From Catellatospora sp. TT07R-123 (GTDB taxonomy: Bacteria > Actinomycetota > Actinomycetes > Mycobacteriales > Micromonosporaceae), in assembly GCF_018327705.1 (NCBI RefSeq), contig NZ_BNEM01000001.1:3782001-3846000 (forward strand): 64,000 nt of DNA. Reading direction: 5' to 3'. The notes beneath the pieces are model-generated. The model worked only from the letters and a program-made list of their open reading frames with translations, searched no databases and was not told where the DNA came from. Shown in pieces: positions 1-9,500 of this stretch. Position 1 is the first letter of the stretch, and the number at the start of each line of letters is the position of its first letter. The translations under genes were made by a program, and so were the position numbers.

Positions 1-3000
1 GCCGGCTATCCTGTCAGCGTCGATCCTGGATACCAGGGCGACGACGTGATCGACCTCTAGCTTGTTCGAGCTTGAGCGGCCTTGGCGCCGCGGTTCCTCA
101 TGCCGACCGCTGCGCCGGCTGGTGGAGAACCAGACCAGCCTGTCCTCGTCGTCGATCGTGTCCGCCCGCAGCATAGTGACGGGCTCGTGGATGAGCGCGC
201 CTTCGTAGAACGTCTGTGAGATCAGTTCGCCGATCGGCTCAGCCATACGGTGCTGCGTCACGAGGCTGGTTCTGCACTCCTGCGGCGCCTCGCCCAAAAG
301 TGTGCTGAAAAGCGACGATGTCAGGAACACCTTGTCGAGTTCAAAGGTCTCGACAAGATCCTTATACTCGAAGATCTCCTCGACCATGGGTGGCAACTGC
401 TTGGTGTCGCCGACCATGACCCATCGCTTTGAGCGCGTCATCGGTACCAGGAGTTCCGGTGCGGTGGCCCGCGATGCCTCATCGATGATGCACAGATCAA
501 ACTGCATTTCCTGGATATGGGCGTTGGTCAGGAACCCCATGCAGGTGCCCGCGACCACACTCTGCGTCGGCAGGAACATTGGTTCGGCGCTGCGCGGATC
601 GTTGAGGCTGGCCAGCCAGTCACCCTGCGTTTCTACCAGTTGCCGAACGCGCATCTCGGCCCCAGGCATGGTAAGACTCGCATCGACGAGTTGCTGGAGT
701 TCCGACTCTCCGAGATCCGCCGCCAACGTAATGCCTAGCTCATGAGCAAGTACCTTGACGTGCCGTACGGCAGAGTCGGCGCGATCCACGGCCCGCAGGT
801 AGTCCGCGAGGAGTTCGGCGCGTTCCTCCGCCAGATCCTCGTTGTCGAGCCGATCGCCTTCGTCGAGTGGCCCCAGGGCGTCGGCGGCTTCCGTCTGTCG
901 CCGAAGCGTGGCGAGGGCTTCCTCCGCCCGGATCGCCAGCGATAGATGCTCGACGTTCAGGCCTTCGCGTTCGGCAAGCACGGCCATGCCGCTGCGGGCA
1001 CGTTCCCTGATCTCGTCCGCCCAAGCGGCGATCTTGTTCGCGAGCAACAATGGCGCGGCCTCGGAGTCGACGCGATCATCTCGGCTCGACAGCCTGACAA
1101 CCGAGCCAACCCCGGATCGGTGCAGGCGGGTCACCGCGTTGTCGATAGCTACATGCATCTGACTGACGAGGAGCACCTTGTCACCAGGCCGCGCCTTCAG
1201 ATACTGGCGGATCAGCTCGCAGATGAACGAGGTCTTCCCCGTTCCCGGCGGCCCTTCCACCAGGAAGATATCCGGCGCGCCCAGCGCCTTGGCGACGGCG
1301 ATCTTCTTGTCCTCATCCATATCTGGCGTCAGGGGCGTGAACGCCACCGGCTCGGGCGCTCTGGCAACCGACGGATCAAGGACGAGATCGCGAAGATGCG
1401 GCCGGGCTGCGCTTCCCTCTCGTAGCGCCGCCAGGGCGTTCTTCTGCCGGCGGATGGAGGTCTGCGTGGCTGTGCGGTCCCGAACCAGGACACCTTCGGC
1501 AGGCAGGTCAGGACCGGCGTTCTCCGCTCGCACGACGAAGTCGGTGCCCTCAACCTCGACGATCGTCACTGCTGTACCGCGACGGTTCGTATCTTCGAGT
1601 GGGCGCGCCAGCCGGTCCTGATCCAGGTGCGCACTGCTCAAAGGTGTTGGTGTTTCTAGTTCGAACTCTGCGCCAGACCGGTTGATCTTCACGTACCGGA
1701 TGGGCTCTTCGAGACGACGTTCCAGTTGTTCCTTCGCATCGATCAGCGTTGACCAGCTGTTGAGCCGGGCTTGTTTGAAACGGTCGCTGAACCTGTCACT
1801 GGCGTCCTGGACACCCTTCTCCAGGATGGCGCGCAGTTCTGTGGCGGCCTGTGCTGATTGCTGAGGGTTGATCGGCGAGCCCGCGGTCCAGGCGTAGTCC
1901 CGCGCATCGAGCATGATGGCGTCCTCGTGCTGCCGCCAGCGCTCAAGCTCGTCGAACTCCTTCAGCTCGGCCCACTTACACAGCATCCGGTATGGGCCTG
2001 TGAAGACGATAGCCATTTCTACCTGGTCGCCGACCAGCCGGAACTCGTCAGCGGTCAGTTCCGCCGTGCCGTCGGGCAGTAATTTCCGACGGGGCATGAC
2101 GAAGGTAGCGGTCCCAAGACGGGTGGCGATGACCGATTCTGCGGCGCGACCGTCACCAGTGGCCTCAAGCGTTTTCCGAGCGGTACCGGACAGCTCGAAG
2201 GCGAAGGTCTTCTGCCTGTGCCACTTGCTGCTCCGCGCTGCCTGTATCGCCTGTAGTTCCAGGTGAAAGACTTGACCGTCCGCAGGGCGCTTGGCCGGAT
2301 CCGGGTCGAGTGCTCGCCTCAGCAAGTCCGCTATTGCCTTGTCCGGCACATTTGGTCTTACCAAAGCCCGGACAAGATCCGGGTAGTCATGGATCTCGAA
2401 ATCCGTTATGCACTGCAGGAGAGTGGCAGCCAGCCCGTAGACGTCGAAACGCGTGGATCCACGCGATGCTAGATCCGGAGGCGCCCACGGGCCGCTTGGA
2501 ACCCCGAGCACGGAGAGGTCGCCAGCGCCCGCTACCTGGTCTTTGATCTTACTCAGGGCGAAGTCGGCCAGCAGCGGCTTCTTGCCGTCCCACAGCACAT
2601 TGCTTGGCTTGATGTCCCGGTGAAGGACAGACAGCGAGTGAGAGTGGGCCAGCGCCGACGCCAGAGGGAGGGCAATCACTTCTGCTACGTCGTCCCAGCT
2701 CGGAGGCTCGTCTTCTGTCCGCATCCACTCCTTGATCGTGTCCGGAACCCATTCCAGGACCACGAAGTAGACGCCCAGTGCATCGTCGGTGCCGCTGTCA
2801 AGTAACGCTGCGACGTTCGGATGATCAAGCTTGCGCAGCGCCGACGTCTCGCGCTCGAAATAGATGCGATTGATCTCGTCGGCCGTAGCGGGCACGAGCT
2901 TGACCGCTACGGTCCGGCCTCCCTGATGCAAGTCTGCCGCCTGGAAGACCTCAGCTTGACCGCCCACTCGCCGAGTGTTCGCGATCTCGGCGTACCGACC

Positions 3001-3015
3001 CGCGACAAAACGCAT
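1..3015 (-). CDS. Protein kinase-SF1 helicase fusion, C-terminus beyond the window
   Basis: The frame is open from an ATG at 3015 to base 1, giving at least 1,005 residues without a stop. An AAGGA-type ribosome site lies just upstream. Residues ~1-260 form a Ser/Thr kinase-like domain with AVKLV (~36), catalytic loop HRDIKPSN (132-139) and metal loop DFA instead of DFG (151-153). A linker of ~300 residues follows. Then comes a UPF1/DNA2-type superfamily 1 helicase with GPPGTGKT (588-595), DEAS (845-848), GDTKQLPP and QHRMAEPIG. Later helicase motifs and any nuclease tail lie off the left edge. Codon 71 is TTA, very rare in such genomes, and the region is lower in GC than the rest, suggesting transfer. 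Kinase and helicase activities are inferred from motifs. A role in phage or plasmid conflict is a guess from architecture; a stress-linked RNA or DNA helicase is the alternative. Confidence 0.85.
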   Translation of the reverse strand, partial: MRFVAGRYAEIANTRRVGGQAEVFQAADLHQGGRTVAVKLVPATADEINRIYFERETSALRKLDHPNVAALLDSGTDDALGVYFVVLEWVPDTIKEWMRTEDEPPSWDDVAEVIALPLASALAHSHSLSVLHRDIKPSNVLWDGKKPLLADFALSKIKDQVAGAGDLSVLGVPSGPWAPPDLASRGSTRFDVYGLAATLLQCITDFEIHDYPDLVRALVRPNVPDKAIADLLRRALDPDPAKRPADGQVFHLELQAIQAARSSKWHRQKTFAFELSGTARKTLEATGDGRAAESVIATRLGTATFVMPRRKLLPDGTAELTADEFRLVGDQVEMAIVFTGPYRMLCKWAELKEFDELERWRQHEDAIMLDARDYAWTAGSPINPQQSAQAATELRAILEKGVQDASDRFSDRFKQARLNSWSTLIDAKEQLERRLEEPIRYVKINRSGAEFELETPTPLSSAHLDQDRLARPLEDTNRRGTAVTIVEVEGTDFVVRAENAGPDLPAEGVLVRDRTATQTSIRRQKNALAALREGSAARPHLRDLVLDPSVARAPEPVAFTPLTPDMDEDKKIAVAKALGAPDIFLVEGPPGTGKTSFICELIRQYLKARPGDKVLLVSQMHVAIDNAVTRLHRSGVGSVVRLSSRDDRVDSEAAPLLLANKIAAWADEIRERARSGMAVLAEREGLNVEHLSLAIRAEEALATLRRQTEAADALGPLDEGDRLDNEDLAEERAELLADYLRAVDRADSAVRHVKVLAHELGITLAADLGESELQQLVDASLTMPGAEMRVRQLVETQGDWLASLNDPRSAEPMFLPTQSVVAGTCMGFLTNAHIQEMQFDLCIIDEASRATAPELLVPMTRSKRWVMVGDTKQLPPMVEEIFEYKDLVETFELDKVFLTSSLFSTLLGEAPQECRTSLVTQHRMAEPIGELISQTFYEGALIHEPVTMLRADTIDDEDRLVWFSTSRRSGRHEEPRRQGRSSSNKLEVDHVVALVSRIDADRIAG

Positions 3016-3232
3016 ATCCCCGTCCTTGTGACGATCAGGTGCCCTGAAGGAGCACGACTCAGCCTACTAAGCCCCTCCGACACCGCAGGTCATCGACAAG
3101 CAGAGAGCAGTTCACGATACATGGGCGGCTCCACCCGAACAGGGGCCCAACTTGGCCAGCCCCGGACAGCCCATGGTCCGGGCGGGAGCCAAGTCCTTCG
3201 GGCCACTTCGCACTTGGCCGCCCGTCTGCGAG

Positions 3233-3253
3233 CCGCCCAGGACTGCTGGGCGG
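3233..3253 (+). terminator. Hairpin with short pyrimidine tail
   Basis: CCGCCCAG and CTGGGCGG form a perfect 8-bp stem with a 5-nt loop, followed by TCTCTTG on the + strand. It has the form of an intrinsic terminator, but no + strand gene ends here, so it may be a relic. Confidence 0.35.
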
Positions 3254-3419
3254 TCTCTTGCGGACTGGCCTTCACCCGGTCCGGCCTTCACGCCCTCCAA
3301 CTCGAGCCATAACGGCCCGTGCCGGACATGCGAGCCCGCTCCCCATTCAAGGCCAAAATCGATTAACTTGCATTGCTTAGCTTAGGGCCCAGGATTTCCC
3401 CAGGATGACAGTCGAAACT

Positions 3420-3472
3420 AGCCATGATCAGCAGACATCAACCGAAAGATCAAACTCCCGCAAATCATGGCT
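3420..3472. repeat. 9-bp inverted repeat at the composition boundary
   Basis: AGCCATGAT (3420-3428) and ATCATGGCT (3464-3472) are exact inverted copies 35 nt apart in A/T-richer DNA, next to the end of the acyl-CoA dehydrogenase gene. It may be a weak terminator, a protein site or chance. Confidence 0.3.
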
Positions 3473-3490
3473 CCCACCTGCATGAAGTTG

Positions 3491-4645
3491 CTAGATCACG
3501 CCCTTGAGCAGCTGCCTCGCCATCACGATCCGCTGCACCTGGTTCGTGCCCTCGTAGATCTGGGTGATCTTGGCGTCGCGCATCATGCGCTCCAGCGGGA
3601 AGTCCTTGGTGTAGCCGTACCCGCCGAGCAGCTGCACCGCGTCCGTGGTGATCGCCATCGCCACGTCGGAGGCGAAGCACTTGGCGGCCGCGCCGAAGTA
3701 GGTGAGGTCGGCGTCGCCGCGCTCGGACCGGGCCGCCGCCGCGTAGGTCAGCTCGCGGGCGGCGGTCAGCCGCATGCCCATGTCGGCGAGCATGAACTGC
3801 ACGCCCTGGAAGTCGGCGATCGGCTTGCCGAACTGCTTGCGCTCCTTGACGTACGCCAGTGAGGCGTCGAGCGCGCCCTGGGCGATGCCGACGGCCTGGG
3901 CGGCGATGGTGACCCGGGTGTGGTCGAGGGTGCGCATGGCGGTGGCGAAGCCGGTGCCGGGCTCGCCGATCATGCGGTCGGCGGGGATGCGCACCTGGTC
4001 GAGGTAGACCTCGCGGGTGGGCGAGCCCTTGATGCCGAGCTTGCGCTCGGGGGCGCCGAAGCTGACGCCGGGGTCGCTCTTCTCGACGACGAACGCGGAG
4101 ATGCCCTTGGCGCCGATGCCGGGCTCGGTGACCGCGAAGACGGTGTAGAACTCGCTCACCCCGGCGTTGGTGATCCACCGCTTGACGCCGTTGAGCACAT
4201 AGTGACCATTGTCATAGATCGCCCGAGTGGTCATGGCGGCGGCGTCGCTGCCGGCCTCGGGCTCGCTCAGGCAGTACGAGAACATGCCCTCGCCCGCCGC
4301 GACCTTCGGCAGGTAGCGGCGCTTGAGCTCGTCGGAGGCCGACAGCAGCAGGGGCATGGTGCCCAGCTTGTTGACGGCGGGGATGAGCGAGCTGGAGGCG
4401 CAGGCGCGGGCGACCTCCTCGATGACGATCGCGGTCGCGAGCGCGTCGGCGCCGGCGCCGCCGTACTCCTCGGGGATGTGTGGAGCGTGGAAGTCCGAGG
4501 CCCGTAGCGCGTCGTAGCTGGCCTGCGGGAACTCTCCGGTCTCGTCGGCTTGGGCGGCATTGGGGGCGACCTTGGCGTCGCATACGTCACGGACGGCCTC
4601 GCGGATGGCGACGTGCTCGTCCGAGAGCTGGTAGAGGTCGAACAT
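3491..4645 (-). CDS. Acyl-CoA dehydrogenase
   Basis: This 384-residue FAD-dependent dehydrogenase would form the 2,3-double bond in an acyl-CoA, passing electrons to ETF. The length is that of a single-domain acyl-CoA dehydrogenase. Recognisable family segments are YCLSEPEAGSDAAAM, RWITNAG, and the C-terminal QLLGGYGYTKDFPLER and AKITQIYEGTNQVQR; the E of YEGTN is where the catalytic base lies in most members. I chose the ATG at 4645 (MFDLYQLSDE) because GGAGG sits 9 nt upstream; an ATG 7 codons earlier has no such site. No electron-transfer partner is adjacent. A thiolase at 52217 could act in the same kind of pathway, but the acyl substrate cannot be read from the sequence. Confidence 0.93.
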   Translation of the reverse strand: MFDLYQLSDEHVAIREAVRDVCDAKVAPNAAQADETGEFPQASYDALRASDFHAPHIPEEYGGAGADALATAIVIEEVARACASSSLIPAVNKLGTMPLLLSASDELKRRYLPKVAAGEGMFSYCLSEPEAGSDAAAMTTRAIYDNGHYVLNGVKRWITNAGVSEFYTVFAVTEPGIGAKGISAFVVEKSDPGVSFGAPERKLGIKGSPTREVYLDQVRIPADRMIGEPGTGFATAMRTLDHTRVTIAAQAVGIAQGALDASLAYVKERKQFGKPIADFQGVQFMLADMGMRLTAARELTYAAAARSERGDADLTYFGAAAKCFASDVAMAITTDAVQLLGGYGYTKDFPLERMMRDAKITQIYEGTNQVQRIVMARQLLKGVI

Positions 4646-4840
4646 CTCCGGCTTCCTCCCACGCATGAAACTCGTACCGGCGAGTAGCTTAACGCTCGAT
4701 AAGAATGCGCGGTCCAGCAGCTCCGGTAAACTTTCCTTGGCATCAGTACAGGGCGTAGGCTCTGCATCTGCTCCACCACCGGCCCCTTACGGCGCTCCTC
4801 AGCTGAATGCGGCGCCACAGCAGAATCTAGGAGAAAACGC

Positions 4841-6256
4841 GTGACTCTCCCGTACGCGAGCCCGGCCCCGGTCACCCCGCCGTCGGGCGCCCCCCGCCCT
4901 CGCCTGACGTTCCTCGGCACCGGCTACCTGGGAGCGACCTACGCCATCTGCTATGCGGAGCTGGGCTACGAGGTCATCGGCTTCGACGTCGACGTGAACA
5001 AGATCGAGAAGCTGAGCCGCGGCGAGGTCCCGTTCCACGAGCCCGGACTCGACGAGATGCTGCGCCGCAACCTGGCCGCCGGCCGCCTGCGCTTCTCGAC
5101 GTCGTACCAGGAGACCGCCGACTTCGGTGACGTCCACTTCATCTGCGTCGGCACCCCGCAGCGCGCCAACGGCCTCGGCGCCGACCTGCAGTACGTCGAG
5201 GCGTCCGTGAGCAACCTCGCGCAGCACCTCACCCGCAAGGCCCTGATCGTGGGCAAGTCGACCGTGCCGGTCGGCACCGCCGAGTGGGTCGAGACGCTGG
5301 TCGCCAAGCACGCCCGCGCCGAGCTGGCCGTCGAGGTCGCGTGGAGCCCCGAGTTCCTGCAGGAGGGCTTCGCCGTCGACGACGTCATGCGCCCGAACCG
5401 CATCGTCGTGGCCACCAAGACCGACTGGGCCAACTCGCTGCTGCACGCCGCGCACAAGGGCGTCTTCGACCTGGCCGCGGTCGAGGACCGCGAGGTGCCG
5501 GTCGTGGCCACCGACTTCGCCACCGCCGAGCTGGTCAAGGTCGCCGCGAACTCCTTCCTGGCCACCAAGATCTCCTTCATCAACGCCATGGCCGAGGTGT
5601 GCGAGGTCGCGGGCGGCGACATCACGCAGCTGGCCCGCGCGCTGGGCTACGACCCGCGCATCGGCAACCGCTTCCTCCAGTCGGGCGTCGGCTTCGGCGG
5701 CGGCTGCCTGCCCAAGGACATCCGCGCGTTCCAGGCCCGCGCGCAGGAGCTGGGCGCCGGTGAGGCGCTGCGGTTCCTGCACGAGGTCGACCTGATCAAC
5801 CTGCGCCGCCGCCAGCGCGTGCTGAACCTGGCCGCGGGCCTGCTCAACCGCCGTTTCGGCCCGGCCGGCCCGGACCTGTCCGGCGCCCGGATCGCCGTGC
5901 TCGGCGCGACCTTCAAGCCCAACTCCGACGACGTACGCGACGCGCCCGCGCTCGCCGTCGCCGGCATGCTGGCCCGCGCGGGCGCCGACGTCCGCGTCTA
6001 CGACCCGCAGGGTATGGAGAACGCCAAGCGCGCGCTGCCGGACGTGGCGTACGAGAAGTCGATGGTCGAGGCGGTCACCGAGGCCGACCTGGTCTGCGTG
6101 CTGACGGAGTGGGCCGAGTTCCGCAACGCCGACGCGGTGGCGCTGGGCGAGGTCGCCGCGAGCAAGCTCATCATCGACGGCCGCAACTGCCTCGACGCCA
6201 ACGCGTGGAAGTCGGCCGGCTGGACCGTGCGCGCCCTGGGCCGCCCGACGGTCTGA
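4841..6256 (+). CDS. UDP-glucose/GDP-mannose dehydrogenase family protein
   Basis: This 471-residue enzyme oxidises a nucleotide sugar to the uronic acid in two NAD-dependent steps, most likely UDP-glucose to UDP-glucuronate for surface polysaccharides. The N-terminal Rossmann domain begins after a ~20-residue extension (FLGTGYLGATYA, ~25-36). The central dimerisation domain has the active-site cysteine at C289 in GGGCLPKD. The C-terminal domain starts near IAVLGATFKPNSDDVRDAPA. The GTG start at 4841 follows AGGAGA with good spacing, and a possible -10 box TAGGCT lies at 4756-4761. The gene stands alone, divergent from the acyl-CoA dehydrogenase. GDP-mannose or another sugar nucleotide cannot be excluded. 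Confidence 0.93.
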   Translation: MTLPYASPAPVTPPSGAPRPRLTFLGTGYLGATYAICYAELGYEVIGFDVDVNKIEKLSRGEVPFHEPGLDEMLRRNLAAGRLRFSTSYQETADFGDVHFICVGTPQRANGLGADLQYVEASVSNLAQHLTRKALIVGKSTVPVGTAEWVETLVAKHARAELAVEVAWSPEFLQEGFAVDDVMRPNRIVVATKTDWANSLLHAAHKGVFDLAAVEDREVPVVATDFATAELVKVAANSFLATKISFINAMAEVCEVAGGDITQLARALGYDPRIGNRFLQSGVGFGGGCLPKDIRAFQARAQELGAGEALRFLHEVDLINLRRRQRVLNLAAGLLNRRFGPAGPDLSGARIAVLGATFKPNSDDVRDAPALAVAGMLARAGADVRVYDPQGMENAKRALPDVAYEKSMVEAVTEADLVCVLTEWAEFRNADAVALGEVAASKLIIDGRNCLDANAWKSAGWTVRALGRPTV

Positions 6257-6580
6257 CCGATACCCGTCTCACCGACGAGGCCCGTCCCGCCACCCGGCGA
6301 GGCGGGCCTCGCCGCATCCGCCCACCCAACCGCCCCCCGGCCCGCCCCGCCCCCGCCCGGCTGCCGGGTTTGCGCTTGTTGATCACGGTCCCAGGGTGGT
6401 GACACACCGTCCAACCCGACCTTAAGTTCATGATCAACCGAAAAGTGGCGGGTGGGGTCGGTGGGGGGTCGTGCGTGGAATGGGGGTTTTCAAGGGGTGG
6501 GGGGATTCGGCATGCTGCGGGGGTAGCGATCCATACTCCGCGTCGCCGGTTGGTGACCAGGGGGCGAGTCGGAGGTTGCC
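6257..6580. other. Intergenic region with GTTGATCA inverted repeat
   Basis: About 320 bases without a gene. The left half is a C-rich stretch. GTTGATCA (6378-6385) and TGATCAAC (6431-6438) form an inverted pair around a CACC/GGTG-rich centre. The right half is G-rich and leads to the ribosome site (GGAGG, 6571-6575) of the next gene. A promoter for the membrane protein gene should lie here, but no clear -35/-10 pair was seen. Confidence 0.5.
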
Positions 6581-9500
6581 GTGGCTGCCAACAGCGAATG
6601 CTCGATGTGCGGCCGTATGCGTGATCCGTCGCAGCGCTGCCCGCACTGCGGCAACACCCCTGAGCAGCTCGGCGACGAGCTGACCCGGCTGTCCAAGGCC
6701 ATCGCGGACATGAACGCCGAGGACGTGCGGCTGTCCAGCGAGCGCAAGAAGCTCTCCAGCCAGATGCAGGCCGCCGTCCACCAGCGCGAGGTGCTGATGG
6801 CCGAGGAGGCCGAGCGGCAGCGCAAGGCCGCGCCGAAGCCGCGGCGCTGGAACCTGCGCCCGGGTTCGGGCGCCACTTCCGAGCCTGCCGCCGCACCGGC
6901 GGAACCGGCGACCGTGCCGGCCGGTGCCGGGCCGGGCGCCCAGGCCCCCGACCCGGAGGCGCCGACGGTGCCCCGGCAGCCGGTCGCCGCGGCCGGACGT
7001 GGGCCTGCGGGACCGCCGCCGGGCGGGACGAGTCGGCCCCGGGTGGCGCCGCTGGGCGAACCGGCCGGGCCGCCGCCGGAGGCCTCGCCGCGCGAGGTCC
7101 AGAACGTGCTGCTGGTGCTCGGGTCGCTGCTACTGGGCATCGCGGCCGTCGTCTTCGCCGTCGTCGCGCTGAGCAACGTCGCCCCGCAGCTGCGCCTGGC
7201 GGTGCTGGGCCTGGCCACGCTGGTGCTGCTGGGCATCGCGCCGCAGCTCGTACGCGCCCGGCTCACCTCCACCGCCGAGTCGCTGGCCGCGGTCGGCCTG
7301 GGCCTGCTGCCCATCGACGGCTACCTGCTGGTGCAGGTGGTCAACCGGGGCGAGGCCGGGCCGCTGGTCGCCGGGCTGGTGTTCGGGGCGACGGCCGCGA
7401 TCGCGTTCGGATACCACCGGCTGACCCGGCTGACCACCCCCCGGTACGTGGTGGTGCTCGCGGCGCAGCCCGTGCTGCCGCTGCTGGCCTTCGACATGAT
7501 CAAGGGCCCGGCGGGCTGGGCCGTGGTGCTGACCGGGGTCGCCGCCCAGAACGCGGTCATGGCCCGCGCGGTCGAGCTGTCCAAGGTGCCCGAGCGCAAC
7601 CCGATCGGCTGGTCGGCATACCGGCTGCGCGAGCTGATCTGGGTGCTGCACGGGCTGGCCGTCGGCGGCGCGCTGGTCTACGGCGTCGCCGCCCTGCTCA
7701 CCGCGCACGCGGTGCCGACGGTGCTGCTGGCGGGGCTGTCGCTGCTGGCCGCCGCCGCGATCGGGCTGCTCGGCGCCCTGATGGTGCGCCGCCGGCCGCT
7801 GAGCGAGATCGCGGCGGCCGCGATGGTGCTGGCCGTCATCGGGTCGGCGGCCCGGGTCGCCGTGGTGACGCTGCCGGGCCGAGCCTTCGTCGTGATCGCC
7901 GCCGTGGTCGCGCTCACCGGCCTGGCCGTACGCGCGGTGCCCGCCTCGATCCGGCGCGGGCCGCAGCTGGCCGCGACCGTGGCGCTCGGCGTGCTCGCGC
8001 TGTTCACCGTCGGCGCCGCGCTGCGGGCCGCGCTGGCCCTGCCCATCGCGGCCCGCCCACTCTGGCACGCCGACACCGCCGCGTTCACCGCCGCCGTGGT
8101 GCGCCAGGCCGGTTCTCCGGGCTGGTCCCTGGCGGCCACGGCGGCGCTGCTGGCCGTCGCCGCCGCGCTGGCGCTGCCCACGGCGTACCGGCGGGAGGCG
8201 GCCGTGGCGGCGGCGGCGCTGGCCGCGCTGTCGGCCCCCGCATCGTTCGGGCTGAGCTGGGCGGTCAGCCAGTGGCTGCTGGTCGGCGCGGCCGTGGCGG
8301 TGCTCGCGGTCGGCATCGGCGCCGGCGCCGTGGTGCTGATCCGGGCCACCACCGGACCCGACACCCCCGACAGCGTGCCGTGGGGCGCGAGCACGCCCCG
8401 ATCGGCGCGGGCGTACCTGATCGCGGCGGTCGTGCTGGTCGCGGCGGCGCTCAGCGTGGCGCTGGCGGCGCAGTCGTCGACCGCCGGAGTGCTGGCGGCG
8501 TTCACCGTCGCGGGCGCGCTGCTCGCGATGCTGCCGCGGGTCGTGGTCGCCCCGCCGGAGGCGGCCGTGCTCGGCGACGCCGCCGCCGGGATCGCCGCGT
8601 TCAGCGCGCCCGGTGCCGTCGGCGTCGGGGTGCTGACGCTGTTCCCGGCGGCCGGGCAGGCCGCCGCGCTGGCCTGTGCGCAGCTCGCCTGCGCGGTCAC
8701 GCTGGGTTTGGTCGCCGCGCGGCTGGTCGCGCAGCGCCGGATCCGTACCCCGCTGGCCGCCGGGGCCGGGCTGGGCACGCTGCTGGTCGCGGGCGCGGGG
8801 TTCGTCGCCGCCGGGGCGACCACGCTCGACGCGGCCGTCGGGGCGCTGCTGCTGTTCGCCGCGATCCTGCTCGCGCTCGCCCCGTCGATCGACTCGGGCC
8901 GCCGGGCCGACCGCGTCCTCGACGGCGCCGACATCGCGGCGGGGGCCGTCACGGTCGGGCTGATCGGATCGCTGGGCCGCATCGCGTACCAGGTGGTGCC
9001 GCAGGCATGGCTGGTGCTCGCCGCGGCGATCGTGCTGGTGGTGGCCATGGCCGTCCGGTCGCTGCCGGAGGAGCTGCGCCGCGGGCCGTCCGCGGGCACC
9101 GGCGTGGCCGGTGCCGTGCTCGTCGTCGTCGCCGGGTATCCGGCGCTGTCGGGCGGCATGCAGGCGCTGGCCCGGCCCGGACAGCTGTGGTCGGCCGACC
9201 TCGCCCCGGTCGGCGCCCAGGGCTTCGGCTGGCAGGGGCCGGTGGCGCTGCTGGTGCTCGCGGTCGCCGCCGCCGTGGTGCTGCCCGCGCCGCGCAACTA
9301 CCACGCCGCCGCCGTCGCGGTGGTGCTCGCGACCGTGGGCACCCCCGCCGCGCTGGGCTGGCCGTGGTGGGCACCGATCGTGCTCGGCCTGACCATCGCC
9401 ACCGGGTACGCCATCGCGGCCGTGATCGCGCAGGACACCCGGGCCGGATACACCCGGCTGACGGTGGCCGTGGCGGTCGCGCTGTACGCGCTCGGCGCGA

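Larger units (their letters stand above)
3016..3490. other. Gene-poor junction between low-GC and high-GC DNA
   Basis: No convincing gene is visible in these ~475 bases. The left part is the promoter and leader region of the kinase-helicase gene. It holds two compact hairpins (3161-3182 and 3233-3253) and a short A/T-rich stretch around 3355-3470. Base composition changes to the typical high-GC pattern at about 3480, just before the acyl-CoA dehydrogenase stop codon. I infer that this is the edge of an acquired segment; no attachment site or direct repeat was identified. Confidence 0.5.

Noticed and set aside
2821..3312. 163-residue + strand open frame
   Set aside because: It overlaps the start of the kinase-helicase gene on the opposite strand, where kinase motifs are clear. 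No homology features.
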